From Chaenocephalus aceratus (lineage: Eukaryota; Chordata; Actinopteri; Perciformes; Channichthyidae): 64,000 bases of DNA. Location of the stretch: positions 10,040,008 to 10,104,007 of the forward strand of contig CM043800.1 of NCBI GenBank assembly GCA_023974075.1. The letters are read 5' to 3'. This document shows positions 26,516 through 38,950 of this stretch, in pieces (the first letter of the stretch is position 1; every line of letters starts with the position of its first letter). A program made the position numbers and the translations under genes. The notes under the pieces are model-generated. The model had not been told where the DNA came from and did not search any database. It saw only the letters and a list, made by a program, of their open reading frames with translations.

Positions 26516-29500
26516 GTACATGTGAATACAAAGACCATACAGACAATGGTGTGAACGTTGTGTATTTAATATCAATCATTGAACATGTTTGGACTTGTAC
26601 ACGTTGTTTACTTCCTCTGTATCTGATCCCCCCCCCCCCACAGCTCCCAAAAAGCTTTTCAGAGTGTTAGTTATCACACTTCCAGCGACAACTGCCACGG
26701 GACACACACTCCTTCACTGCAGTCCGTCCTCAGTTAGGGTTAATCTCCAGATCAAGCACACACACCATGCTTGTTTAGCTATTTTCTGACATGGCTCACT
26801 TCAAAGAAGGTAGCAAACATTGCCAAAAGGATGTCTGCTTTCTGCCTCACACTAAAAAAAAGGGAGATGTATACGAAAGAGAAACTGAAGGGAAGTCTGT
26901 CGAAAAATGTCCTACTTACAGTACATGAGGTCATTATGACCCAGTTTTGCTTATGCAGGGATCTGCTTGGGTTGGCTACCCCCCCCCCCCCCTCACTACA
27001 CTCCTTCCATTTCCTAGTATACTATCAGGGAGCCCACTCATCTAAATGTATTGTTGGGCCTGGAGAACCTCTTTCGCATACTGGCTCGTATTATGACGAG
27101 GATAACAAAAGGCGTGTATCAACAGTTCCTTCCGACGGAGCGAGTTTAAAAAAAGCGTGCGAGATAACATTAAAGGCACTACCTTGATCTCAGGCGAACA
27201 TGTTAAGCCCTGTAACGAAACGTATTGGAAGTGTTTAATTACAGCCCGGGAAATGAAGCTACAAGATGATTCCTTAATTAAGCAGTGATTAAGGATTTTC
27301 TGCCTTCCATCTAACACAGTTTGCGATGCATTTTAAACACAATCACCCGGGCAACCTCACAGGGAACAATGTCTCAGGGCTTTGATGAAGTTTCCTGCAC
27401 ACATGTCACCAACAGAGGAAGAAGTGCCGGAGCAGCTGCACTCCTTTGCTTACACTGCGGTTTCATATAAACCTGGCCAATATGAAGAGCCATTTTTACG
27501 GTTTTCAACGACTTAAGAGTTTCTGACCTTCCTGATATAGAAACAGATTGAGGTGCTCCATTTCATTCGCAGAGGTCCACTATAAGTAATAGAGATTCTG
27601 CCTTGTTTCATCATTTGAATTGAAACCCTCTTATCAAGTGGGAGACAGATTGTCAATGATCATCCTCTACATTATCACCGAGATCATAATTTACATCTGG
27701 CTTGGTTTCCGTTTCCCTGAGCAATCAAATGGAGATACTTAAGGTTGAACGAGAGAAGGCTGGAGGGAACAGAAGGGACGGGGGACTGGGGGGGGTTGAG
27801 GCGGCCTGCTGGGTGCAGGGTTGGCGGGCATGCAAGAGGAGCCAGTGAGCTGTTAAAATCAGCCCTATCGCTGCTCTATCAAAGGATGGCTCTCTAGCCA
27901 AATCGCAGTCACACGCAGCGTGCCACGCATTCAGGTCAATAAGCTTATAGGCGATTTACACAAACAATTCCTGGAGCAAGGTAGCAACAAAGTCATATTG
28001 GCTTTTTCTCTCCCTTTTAGCATTGTCCTCTCCCAAGGAAGCCCTTGAAAATGTCAATCTCTGCCGTGCGCCTTTAAGGAGCTCAGGGCACTCTAATCCT
28101 GACCACTGAGTCTGGAGACAGGTCGCAATTTCTGCAAAATGGAGTATAAGTATTTGTAAGTCTTCGTATGAGATTGCATATGTTACTAAATTCTAGGCTG
28201 GATGACTTTAACCCATTGCCTCTTTTCCAAAGCCATCACAAGCAAGTATTGGCAATGATTTTCAGAATGTAATATGAGGAGGGGGTGCACTTGTACTGCT
28301 AGTCGGTTCATATTGCATATTTGCTTGTTGATGCAGATTATGCTGCAACAGATAAAGTCAATTCCAGGAAGCAACCTTTCCCACCAAAGTCAAGCATGGC
28401 TGTAAGACTTCCTCGCTATCGGAAAAATAGGTTTGAATTGCATGCAATTTGTGGCAGGCGGAGCACTCCAATGGAGGCAGGCTATTAGCGGAATGCCTTG
28501 CCACTGTCTCTTTAAATGCCAATAAATTCCCATCATTACAGAATCTGGCAGTTTTCCTCCCTGTCTGCAGCCTGGGTCTTTATCTCGCTCTGCCTCAGTC
28601 TCTGAGTATGTAGATCTGGCCCAGTTAGATTGTCATACTTAACAAACATTAATGATTAATTTCCTGCACTGAGTCAAATGGGGCTAAAGGGATGACTCGA
28701 TTCATCTTATCGCGCCACAAATTAGCATTTCCCCATATTCTCCGGCATCAACTGTGCATTAAAATTCCACATTTACCATTCTGGGCACTGGCAGCTGTGG
28801 CGAAAGCGCCAAGGAGATCTGCTGCAGTGTTTCTGGAGATTCTGATTATTTCTCTCTTACACAAAGAGTGACATAATTAATTCTGCCACTTCCTGCATGT
28901 TACTGACCGCTGCAGAATCACTCACACCGAAAGGTTACAAACGGTCAAGGTGGGATTGTTATTTCCAATGTTAAATACGTGTAGCTTTGGTTCTACACTT
29001 CCACTGTGATTAATATGTTACATTAATATCGCATTCTAATGTTGGTAATTTGAGGAGAAGGGCGCAAAAGAGTGCAATATGTTCAAATTAGTTGTGCTTG
29101 ATGCATCCTGACACATGAACACACACAACAGCATCAAGTAGTTTGAGGTTAAAAAAGAACACGTATTGACGTATTACTTCACAAAAAGAGGTTTTACATG
29201 GAGGAAATTAGACACATGAGATGACATGTAAATGTACTGTCAGAGCTAACTAAGGAAGTCGTTTGTCATCGGACTAAAAAAACTTGGAGAGCACAAAGGG
29301 AACAGCTTGTGGCAACACCCTGTGCTGAACTTCACAGATAGCCAACAATAAAAGAGAGGGTGAAACTGCAAGGTGACATTTCACAATTTCAGTAAAAAAA
29401 AAGAGAGTATTAAAAAGGATATCTTTCTTACAATTATGGAGCCAGGTGTGTCAATAGTGTATAAAATCGTGGCTGTGGGGTCCACTCTTCACAAGCAGAG

Positions 29501-31827
29501 CTCCATAAATGTGAAACTGACTGAGCAGTGAGATTCTGTTTTCAATCGCAGGAAGAGCCAAGGTTATTTCTTTAGATATGGGGCCTTTTTTTTTCTTTCT
29601 TAAAGAGCTCTCGATATGTAGGCAGACCTCCTCTTATTCCATTTATATTAAAGTACACACCTCCTTCTCTCTGTGGCTCGACCACTCCAACATGCTGCTA
29701 CAGTCAGTTCATCAGTGAGTCAGGGACATGTGACTGCTTTATTAATAATAAGAGGGTTGTTATTCCCACACTGGAGAGGGGACTGCACAATAGATCCGTA
29801 ACAACTATTTTATCCAATACATCTTCACGGTTGGTCTAGATTTGTCTTATTTTAAATGGTTCAATCAATCAAAATGCATCATATATTGAGTGTTGATCAA
29901 ATGTTTGTACAGTATGTAAAATGGGAGCTTGTAAATTAACTGTATTAAATTGTGAATTATTATGAGTGGCATAACATGGAAGTACTCTCGGAGTACAGTA
30001 AAGTGTTTATAAAAATACCTAAACATTTTTACTTAAATACAGTACTTTAGTAAAGAATGGCTCTCATACGCTAAGTTGAAGAAAAACCTATTTTAAATAT
30101 ATAAATGCAATTTTTTACAGTGGAATAATGGGTAATGTTACCTTTGGGTATCTAGAAATGCATTAAACTCACTGTATAGCAGATTTCTCATTGACGTCGC
30201 ACATTCAAGACAAGCACTAATAATTCCTTACATTTATTATAGCGCTTTTTCAATGACTCAAAGCGCTTTGGTACCCCCGAGCATCCTACACACGCCACAC
30301 CCATGAACGCACCACAATGGCATTAACTAAACAGGCTACAGAGTCCCCCATCAGCCACTCCCGAGGTTCCCAAGCCGCAGGCCCAAGATGGGACGTCAAG
30401 GTGCTCCATGCACTTATCTGGGGAGTCCCTTTTCTGCAAGGGTAAGGCCAAATGACTGAGTCTTTGGTGGCATTCAACTTCTTGACCTTTGCGCCTTTAA
30501 GCGGCTTTGCTACTTCACCCGCACTCTGATCAAAGTTAATAAGTGCTTCATATGTTAATGAAAATTGGTACTCCTCTTTGTGTTCCTACAGCTTTTTAAT
30601 ACCTATTATAGACTGAACTTTTAATGGAGGTTTTAGGTCCCCCTGACAAGCCCATTTCAGAGAGTGACTACACAGATACAAGGCTAAAGCTAAGACCAGA
30701 GAGTCACTGCGCAGTGGAGGAACCTTACACGGGAGACCTTATTCTCCGGGAAGCAGCAGCAGATAAAGGCCATGGGATGAGTGGCTGCTTTAAAACCCAC
30801 GTTCAAGTCCGCACAGGGCTAATTACCACACGCCATCACATTTGAGAGGGTTTAGTTAATCAAGGGGGGGCTCTCTTTTTCCTCCTATAGTCGAGGAATA
30901 ACACACTTAAACCATTTAATGCCGCCAGGATTGCGTCCTGTTTAATTCACGCCACTTTCACATAAGTGGGGTAAATTTAAGCCACTCCGACATTAGTTTT
31001 TAAATAGATCTAATTGAGGAAGGGATCATGGGGAAAAAGGCTACACCTGATGATTGCGCACAACTTGCCACAAGGAAAAAGGAAATGTGGATAGTACATG
31101 ATTTAGGTCTTATAGGAGGCAATGGGAGACTTAGCTTCTTGTAAGCTTAGATAGCAGAGTAGTGCAAAAAAAATCTGACTAGTAAGGCTTGTGTATGACA
31201 AGGAACAGATTACCACTTTCTCCAAAACAGTACTATTTGACATCTGGGATTTCTATTTAGTGTTTTTCATAAACATGCAGAGGAGATGTGAGGCCCTTCC
31301 TCGCATGGTTATATCCAAAACAATGGGAATATCAAACAGCTCCGACAAGGTTTCTTTGAGGATTCTCAGAAGTTGTACTTTGTCCCCCCTAGCTGTAGCC
31401 ACCAGTGTGTACCGCACCATCTACTTCATAGCTACTGGGTTATTACAAGACCATATATTCCACTTTGAAGTTAGTGTAAGGGACACACTGCGATGGAGAC
31501 AAAGGGTAAAGCGAACGAGGCGTCGCTGGTAATTGCAATTTCTAAACAATTGCGCCGTTCAACTTTTCCCGGAGAACAAAAGGAAAACATTATTGATACG
31601 ATTACCGGGGCATAGCCTACCTGGAACATGAAAGATTTATTTTCCTTCAATAATGTAATCCCACGAGGCACATCAGTTTAGAAGTGTGGAGAAATAATTC
31701 TAAACAATGTTTCCCTTTGAAACGGAGCGAGAGGAGGCAGACATTCAAAGCGTCGGTTCTTCATTAAAAAGTCAAATTTGTGTGCCAGTAAGAGTGGGGA
31801 CACCTGGGGTATTGAAAGCCACGGCTA

Positions 31828-32183
31828 GGGGGGGGGGGGGGGTAGAAAGAGGGTGAGGTTGGAGAGTTGAAGGGACGTGGGGGGGGGCAAGTCTGTCATC
31901 TTCACGCTGTAACCTGGAGCAGACCACAAATTAGCTCCTGTGATGGCAAGGTGTGACCGAAATGAAACAAACACACAAAGAAAGCAATCTAATTGAATTG
32001 GAGTTCAAAGGGGGGGGGGGGGTGGGGGGTGCATTTGGCGATGGGGAAAGGCAGCTTTATAGTGCTGGACCTCCGAGCAGTAGCAGGTGCTGCTGAGTGT
32101 TCACAAAGGGAAGTGCTACGCTCTCCAGTGCATTGGTGTACCGTAGCACGCCTTCACAGCACTATCACAGAGGGGGGGGGGGG
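31828..32183. repeat. Cluster of four poly-G runs
   Basis: G-runs of about 15 (31828-31842), 9 (31879-31887), 13 plus 6 (32010-32022 and 32024-32029) and 12 (32172-32183) lie within 356 bp. On the transcribed sense of zfpm2 they are C-runs. Confidence 0.95.
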
Positions 32184-32285
32184 CGCTGCCGATGCCATCT
32201 CCCTCTCAGATCAAACCACTGCTCTTGGGTGGATTGCTAGCATCAAATATCCGAATGAGCAGTCCTAACTCTCTGCAGTGAGTTC

Positions 32286-32329
32286 CTCGCATGGATACTC
32301 CTAGTAGCTCGCATGGATACTCCTAGTAG
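32286..32329. repeat. 22-bp perfect tandem duplication
   Basis: CTCGCATGGATACTCCTAGT plus AG is present twice in direct tandem (32286-32307 and 32308-32329) without a difference, so the duplication is recent. Confidence 0.97.
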
Positions 32330-32438
32330 CTCTGCCAGGTTTGATTTGTTGAGGAATTTTATTAGAAGCCATTAGCAGTAGTTGAACTTGTGTTTGATGC
32401 TTGGCAAAAGGCTTGGTTGGACATATTGTCGCAAAGTA

Positions 32439-32635
32439 CTCTGAAGAAACTAACACGTTGACTTTATTTAAATGTCAACATATTTCAATTAGGTTAGTTC
32501 AAATCAATAATATTAGTTGATATACAAATATTAGATTCAACTTCATATTATTGCTTTCAACTAACGTAATACAGCTAGGTGAGATTTGTTGACTTATTTC
32601 ATTGAATTAAAATCAATGTTTCAGTTTTTTTAGTG
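32439..32635. mobile_element. Foldback MITE (TA target, CACTG end), copy 1
   Basis: A 197-bp element. The left arm (CTCTGAAGAAACTAACACGT, TTGACTTTATTTAAA) is matched by a reverse-complement right arm (GAATTAAAATCAATGTTTCA, TTTTTAGTG). Inner arms TAGGTTAGTTCAAATCAATA and ATTGCTTTCAACTAACG are also complementary. It is flanked by TA on the left and a degenerate TT on the right. TA duplication and small size suggest a Tc1/mariner-related MITE, but no autonomous partner is present. It ends 26 bp before the exon 2 donor boundary. Confidence 0.75.
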
Positions 32636-32661
32636 TTCTTTGAAGTGTTAATGATCCGTAC

Positions 32662-32820
32662 CTTTGTTGCAGAAGTACTCCATGTCTTCGCAGCTCATGT
32701 TCTCCGTCTCGAACTCGGCGGAGAAGTTCTCCTCTGCCGAGAACTCGTCTTTGGCTAGGAGCTCGTTCTCCTCGGAGACACACTCCTCCTCCTCTTCCTC
32801 CAGGCCATCCTCCAGAGGAC
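32662..32820 (-). CDS. zfpm2: zfpm2 (FOG2) exon 2
   Basis: A 159-nt exon with a TTCCCCTCAG acceptor and a GTACGG donor on the minus strand, phase 1 at both ends, so 53 codons can be included or skipped without a frame change. The product reads (R)[20 protein letters not shown], then [20 protein letters not shown] and [16 protein letters not shown]2 as I recall it has [40 protein letters not shown] in the same place; FOG1 lacks the [16 protein letters not shown] end, which makes FOG2 the better call. The gene product binds GATA4/5/6 in the nucleus and acts in heart, diaphragm and gonad development. The first arginine is completed by a base from exon 1, which is not in this window. A (TG)n tract lies just upstream and a MITE just downstream. 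Confidence 0.94.
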
Positions 32821-32830
32821 CTGAGGGGAA

Positions 32831-32840
32831 CACACACACA

Positions 32841-32884
<44 letters not shown>
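32831..32884. repeat. (CA)n tract, read as (TG)n, at the exon 2 acceptor
   Basis: A 54-bp dinucleotide tract with one interruption at 32841. In the zfpm2 transcript it is (UG)n, separated from the exon 2 boundary only by TTCCCCTCAG, so it occupies the usual branch-point and polypyrimidine zone. Confidence 0.97.
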
Positions 32885-32885
<1 letters not shown>

Positions 32886-35820
32886 TGGGATATGTTCGGC
32901 AGTTTCATCACATCCTTCAGGCGCTTAAACAAAAAAAGAAATGAAAGTCTTCCCCTCCTTTTGTTAAGAAACCACAAATGTAGCACAACATTGCAGCATG
33001 TCCACGTATAGACAAAGATAAGGCCATGTCAATAATAGAGAATATTGTTTTACCATAATGTTTCACAAAGGTCCTTCCATTATAGCTATTGAAAAAGCCC
33101 TAAGCGCATTCTGAAACAAAACGAGCTGACTTGCAGCCAAGGTGAGCGTTGATGCTAATCCGCTATACCTACAAAACAAAACCTCACACAAAGGAGAGGG
33201 AGAAAAAAAAAGAAAAGTTCCTTTCCACACTTTTCATTCAGGCATCAGCACGGGAGGAGGGAAAGAAAATACTTTTTTAATTTGTTAGCCTTATCACAGG
33301 GTACAATGTTGATTTCCCATTTACATTCCATGCCTCCGGGTAATACACCAGTGCAATCTTAAAGGAGACACTTTTCCGTGTGATTAATGTTTTCCCCCCT
33401 CTGTGTAATATTATTTCTTTAAATCTAAATGATTCCAGAGTTTTGCTCGTAGCTGTACATCTCTTTTGGCATTTGCATATTACCATTTTGCTTCAATCAA
33501 GGGGCGCTGATGGAATGACTGTACTGCCACCTGAATTGTCCTGAAGAACATCTCATCCGGCATTTGAATGTTATTAAGATAATGTGCATCTCTCCTTCAG
33601 AACCAAAACATGTCCGCACATGAATTAGCATAGCCAAGAAGAATGCAAGTTTACGGTTATATTTGAAATAATGTAATAACATTTGCGTCATGTTCATACA
33701 AATCTCATCGCTGCATGTGAGATGAGGATGCCGTCTCTATCACAGCCTCTTGTGCATCATTCCGCAGCTCAAACAGAGTGCACTGATATCCTCTCGACAC
33801 CTTTCAAGGTGTTTGTTCTATTGTAGCCCGAGTGAGCCCCTCAGCTTTAATAAAGCAATACTTTCAGTTCAGGAAGTGGGGCTCTCCTGTTTCTCTTTCT
33901 TCCGCACACCGAGCCTCATAAAAGACCCCCCTGATGTCCACAAACTGCTTGCTCTTTTCATTAGTCTTATAAATTACTCCTTTGTAGAGGGCCTACATCT
34001 GCAGGAGCCCCAGACATGAAAAGAATTAGCACACGGATCTCTAATAGACACCGCAGAGGCAGAGTGCTGCTTTTTTAAATTAGGATACAGTTTTTTATGA
34101 TCTTATCTGATGCCTTCTGCTGATTCGCAGAGGAGTGAAGTGAGGCGTGAAGTGACTCGATGAGTCTACCATCGCTTAAGATGATACCGAGAGATAAATA
34201 TCGCAGTATCAAGGGGAGATTGTATGACTGGCGTTAAAAGCTCCTGCCAAGGCAATTGAGGACAGTGTGTGAAAGAAAGCGGGAGAAATACATTTCTATA
34301 CACACTCTGTACACATTCCATTACACAGCTGAATAAGAACTGTGTGTACAACTAAACGATTCTTCCTCTGTTGCCGGCAAATACAGCAGCACCCAATAGA
34401 CCTACAGTGTAGCGTGATAATAAGGGTAAAGGGAGATTCAAGATAAACTTCATGGTCAATAAGACACAAAGATTAGGCAGATAAGATGAGATAGAATTGA
34501 GGTTTAATAGACTCAGAATAAGGGCATCTCACTTCCCCACTCTCACAGATAGTAACTAAATGGAGCTTTTGCAAACTGATAGAGATACTGGAGGCCATAC
34601 TGAATATGGAAAAATGAAATACTGAGAGACATTAAAGGGGGTCTGATGGTGACTTCTTGGCCACAGATTACCAAAGTTTGTGCGCATTCTCACGTGTTTC
34701 GTTTATTAGACAGTATTCATTGCATGGAGAGACCTGAAATTATTTCAGAGACAGCAATGATAAGAATAATGACTTTCTAAACGACCAGCACCACACTCCT
34801 AACTCATTTTCTGATAGTGGCGTCCCTGCTATATTTAGTTGTGTACTGTTTAAAACCCTGTCACATTCACTGTGTGACCCGCGCTTGTTGGTGCATTTCT
34901 CTAGGGTCTGCTGAGGAATCGGGCCAGAGGAATGTCTGCTGCCTCACCCTCTTATCAAGCCTCCTCGGAGTTCAGATGGCCAATGACACCGTGGAGAGCA
35001 CTGCACGTCGCCACGGAGAGCAACGCGGTCTGCCTTCAAATGGAGCGCTCGTTAAACGGACAGAAAAGAGGTGATTTTGGAATAAAACATAAAAAACACT
35101 GATTCGGAATTCTGTGGTGTATATAGTGGTGTATACTTATAAATGAATCTGTTTGGTCCTTGTAATATCATCTACAAAGCTTAATTTTCGCTCGTATGAC
35201 TAGTATTAAATATTGTTGACGTGAAACAAATCTTTTAAAATCTTCGAAAAACAAAGAAATGCAAAAAATAGAACTTAATTTATTAGCGTATCGACAAAGT
35301 AAATCAACCACGATTTGATAATTGATTGATAAAGAAATCTTACAGCAGGTCATTTAATTTTTGATCATAAATCAATCCTAAAAAATCCATCTCCTGATGA
35401 TAAGGTAGGTACAATTCATCAATTATATTTTAATTATAAATTCTCTTTCACTAAATTATTTTTCATAAATAGAGGTCATAATAATGTTGCAGTCCTACAA
35501 TCCCCATCTTTTCCCTTAAGTCTGACAGCTATCCATGTCACATTTTTAAGTACTTATTCATGAGTTTTCCGAATGGCTTGCTTTGCTAAAATCACCCTTG
35601 CACAAAGACTGGTATCTGCTCATTTTTGAATAGGATGTTTTAGGAAGCTGCACCCTGTCTGAACTTCCTCTCAATCAGGGTCAGTGTCCAGGTATCCCTG
35701 CCTCCCCCCCAGCCTCGTCATCCACACCCTCCGCCCTGAACTGTATCATCCGCATTCATCAGACTCTTCCTCCTCCGATTAGAGAGAGAATCTCAGCCCT
35801 GTTCAAACAGCCATGCAGCG

Positions 35821-35851
35821 GAGCAGCAGCAGCAGCAGCAGGAGCAGCAGC
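35821..35851. repeat. Short CAG/GCA triplet tract
   Basis: Seven to eight AGC units plus an interrupted tail. It is not in a supported coding frame. Confidence 0.9.
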
Positions 35852-36881
35852 CAATGCTAATAGAGACATTGGTAGCTGAATACAGGCTTGATCACAGTGG
35901 CTCTTTTGTTCAAGGCATGGCCTCTGTCTGATAGGGATCGGCCATGCGGAGTGGAGCTCCGGAGAGGGATATGGTAATGCCCCCACTGAGTCTATAAAAT
36001 GGGGTGATACTCTGAGACCATATGATGGACAGAGGATTAATGAGTCACAGAGGAAGGGGAGCAGGGAAGAGAGAGTACGGACAGAGGTGGAGGAATGAGC
36101 ACATCTTTCAGGGAAACACCAGTCTGTGCCTCAGTGGACTAAAACAGAAAATGGGAAAAACACACAGATATGCCTCCGAAAACTCACACTTAAAAAAAAA
36201 GGAAGGGCTCTAAACAAATGTGTGTGTGTGTGCAAAAGTGTAAGAGCTAATTTATAATGGCGTGCTTTTTCAGACGCCCGCAATGTGGGGAGCTTGTGGC
36301 CAGGCTGTGATAGCGATACCGCACATTATCAGCAGGCTCCACAGTGTGATGTGTGGATCACAAACCCAGCCTCCTCTATAGCGCTCTAATTAGAGGTGAG
36401 GTAATTGAATCTGACAGAACAAAGCGGCAGATCTCTATAAGCATGGAAATCATTTTTTGCTTCCACCTATACAGCTTCTCATCCAAAAGGTCCATTGAAA
36501 GTGGGTCCAAGCTGGCCCGGGGATAAAACGTAGCACCTGAGACTAAACATGAATGCATAATGCAGCCCTAAAATCCAACAGGGCCAACCTCTGCCAACTG
36601 CGACTGCTCCTTTGTGCCAGCACTGATACGGGCCTCCCTCACTTCCAGGTGAACACACACATACACCGCAGGACTCTTCAAACTTCTGCGGGGGGAGGAA
36701 GTATGGACCGTGTCTCAAGGTGCAAGTATCTAAAAGCTTTGAGCCAGGTAGGTCTGGATACTTATTAATATCCCTCCACAGCTGGAGGAAAACCACTCAT
36801 ATCTGACAGCAAAGGGTAGACTGACTGACTCAGAAAAGTATTATATTAAATCTTTCATGAAGCGAAAAAACTGTTTTGAAA

Positions 36882-37810
36882 GTGACCTGTCGATAAAAAG
36901 CTACCAGCGCCATAAACAATGCGCTGCTTTATCATCTATTTTACTCTAAATGGGACAATCATTTACAAAATGAACATGATGATGTTTTAGAAGGCGTAAC
37001 ACTAGAGAGATTTGGACCATACAGTCATGTTAACAATGTTGACTAAGGTAGTAAATCAAGGAAGAAGTAGCGCCATTTTCTCATAGACGTCTATGCAATT
37101 CATCAATTGAAAAAAACACTGTAAAAGGGTTCAAGTACTGGACCAAAACAAGGATAACACCCACCATTGACAACAACCTAAGTGAGCTGTCAATCACGAA
37201 GTAGCAATGCCATAAACCATACCCTGCTTTATTTTATATTTCCCTCTAAATGGGATGATAATTTACAAAACAAACATAATGCTGTTCAAGAGAATACTCA
37301 TATCTGGCAATTGAGACCATAAACTCATGTTTACAATGTTGTGACTTGGATAATAATCAAGGGAGAAGCAGTGTAATGTTCTCATAGGCTCCTATACAAT
37401 GTATCAACTGAAAAAAAAAACACTGTATAAGGGTTTAAGTTGTGGGAAAAAACACATATACACCCTCTAAGTGACCTGTCAATCACAAGATCAGAACGAC
37501 ATAAACCCTGCTTTGTAGCCTATTTCACTCTAAATGGGACAATCATTTACAAAATGAATGTAATGCTGTATTAAAAGTAAAATAAATACTTAAAGAAGCG
37601 ATTGAGACTATAAACTCATGTTTACAATGTGGACTTCGGTAGTAAATCGAGGGAGAAGTAGTGTCCTTTTCTCGTAGACTTCTATACAATCAGAGTTCTT
37701 TGCAACCGGTGGAGTCGCCCCCTGCTGGCAAATAGAGTAAATGAACATTTAAGGGACTTCCACATTGGCTCCGCTTTTCAGAACCAGAGGTAGCCTCTTT
37801 ACAAATAGAT
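36882..37810. repeat. Dispersed repeat with about 2.7 tandem units of 290-300 bp and a CTCF-like end
   Basis: Units start at 36882, 37182 and 37471, each with GTGA(C/G)CTGTC. They share the blocks CTCTAAATGGGA, ATTTACAAAA, CTCATGTTTACAATGT, GGGAGAAGTAG and CTCATAGACTTCTATACAAT in the same order. The third unit is followed by a unique end containing GTCGCCCCCTGCTGGC and CTTCCACATTGGCTCCGCTT. I recognise the last part as common in teleost genomes but cannot name the family. Confidence 0.75.
37716..37729 (-). promoter_or_regulatory. CTCF-like motif inside a repeat
   Basis: The minus strand reads GCCAGCAGGGGGCG, which fits the vertebrate CTCF core (CCAGCAGGGGGCGC) closely. Binding cannot be shown from sequence. 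Confidence 0.55.
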
Positions 37811-38220
37811 GTAAAGGTTGAGAGAGAAGAGGAAGAGAAGGAGGAGAAAGTGGAGAGAGGCAAGGAGAGACTGGGGGCCATCCTCTCTCCTCAGCTCTAA
37901 TGACCTTTGGGAAGCGGAGGGCTCCCTCAGCCTTGGCGGAGACGCACTGTATATGTTACAGGGCTCAAGCCTCTAATTTAATCCTTGATCACTGTAATGA
38001 AATAGATACCATTTGCGCAACTCTTAATAGCTTAATATGCTACAGGAACCCTCAAAGGAATTTTTCGTTTTTAACATCTTTTTTTTTCATACTGTGTAAA
38101 TGGTAGCAACAAAAAAAGAGAAGCCTTTTTCCAAGTTGTACGCTGTGATCAAACTAAATGTGGAGCTAATGCCGTAACACAAGTGAAAAGTAAATTACCA
38201 TTTGTATTTTGTCTGTGAAT

Positions 38221-38247
38221 GAGTGCGTGCGTGCGTGCGTGCGTGCG
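38221..38247. repeat. (GTGC)n tetranucleotide microsatellite
   Basis: About six GTGC/GCGT units in a row. Confidence 0.9.
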
Positions 38248-38685
38248 CTGGGAGCAGCGCGGAACAGCTTCAGTGGAGACTGATGTGTTCTCAGAGCTGC
38301 AGTCTGTGACCAAGAATAAGCGATGGTATTGTTTAACTTGATTTTCCGGTTGCTAAGCAATGTAATTCTCGTGATTAGAAATGGCTGCCTTCCTAAATTC
38401 GGGCACTTACAATCAACAGTCAACAAACTGCTTGAAAACTCAGCACCAACGCTCTTGTGTGGAAATTGTGGTGAAAAGAAAAGGAGGGAAGGAGTGGGGG
38501 GGGGGTTCACTTGGGGGGTGAATACATGTATTCCCATCCTTGTAAACACACACACAAGTGTACACACTCTTCTCTGAGGCTGCAGTGCTGGAGATGACAA
38601 GGCACCTAAATGCAATCTGATGACATCATGCATTCAGATGGCCCACTCAGTTTACATTACAGTTACACCGAGACACACCCATCAC

Positions 38686-38950
38686 GTTTAGTAACTAAGT
38701 ACACTTACTCAAGTACTTTACTTAAGTACAATTCTGAGGACTTGCATATTTCAGTTTAACGCTTGTACTTTGACCTTTAGTTACTTTGCAGTAATAGATG
38801 TACTTAGTACTTTTGGTTTAAGTATATTAGATGACAATACTTTTGTACTTTTACTCAAGTGACATTTTGAATTCAGGACTTTTACTTGTATTCCTACAGT
38901 GTGATATTTCTTTACTTGAGAACAAGATCCGAGTACTTCCTCCAACTCTG
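38686..38950. mobile_element. hAT-type non-autonomous element, short copy
   Basis: The left part AGTAACTAAGTACACTTACT and the right end GAGTACTTCCTCCAACTCTG correspond to the ends of the larger copies at 42133-43532 and 46481-47759. It has a short interior rich in ACTTTTACTCAAGT. The first bases are degraded and no 8-bp duplication can be read. Confidence 0.65.

Larger units (their letters stand above)
23963..32661. other. zfpm2 intron 2 (about 8.7 kb)
   Basis: This is the sequence between exons 3 and 2. It contains a piggyBac-like element, a LINE 3' tail near 26.45 kb, an ACTTAAGTAC-type hAT fragment near 29.97-30.06 kb, G-homopolymers near 31.8-32.2 kb, and a foldback MITE beside exon 2. 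The stretch 27.2-29.8 kb has no repeat I recognise. It has many TTAAT/ATTA cores and is a reasonable place to look for conserved non-coding elements. 30221-30530 starts with a TATTATAGCGCTTTTTCAAT block that occurs widely in fish repeats, but I cannot set its ends. Confidence 0.6.

Noticed and set aside
32648..32986. Minus-strand 112-residue frame taken as one protein
   Set aside because: Only 32662-32820 is coding; the part to its right is intron with (TG)n, and the last residues are read past the donor.
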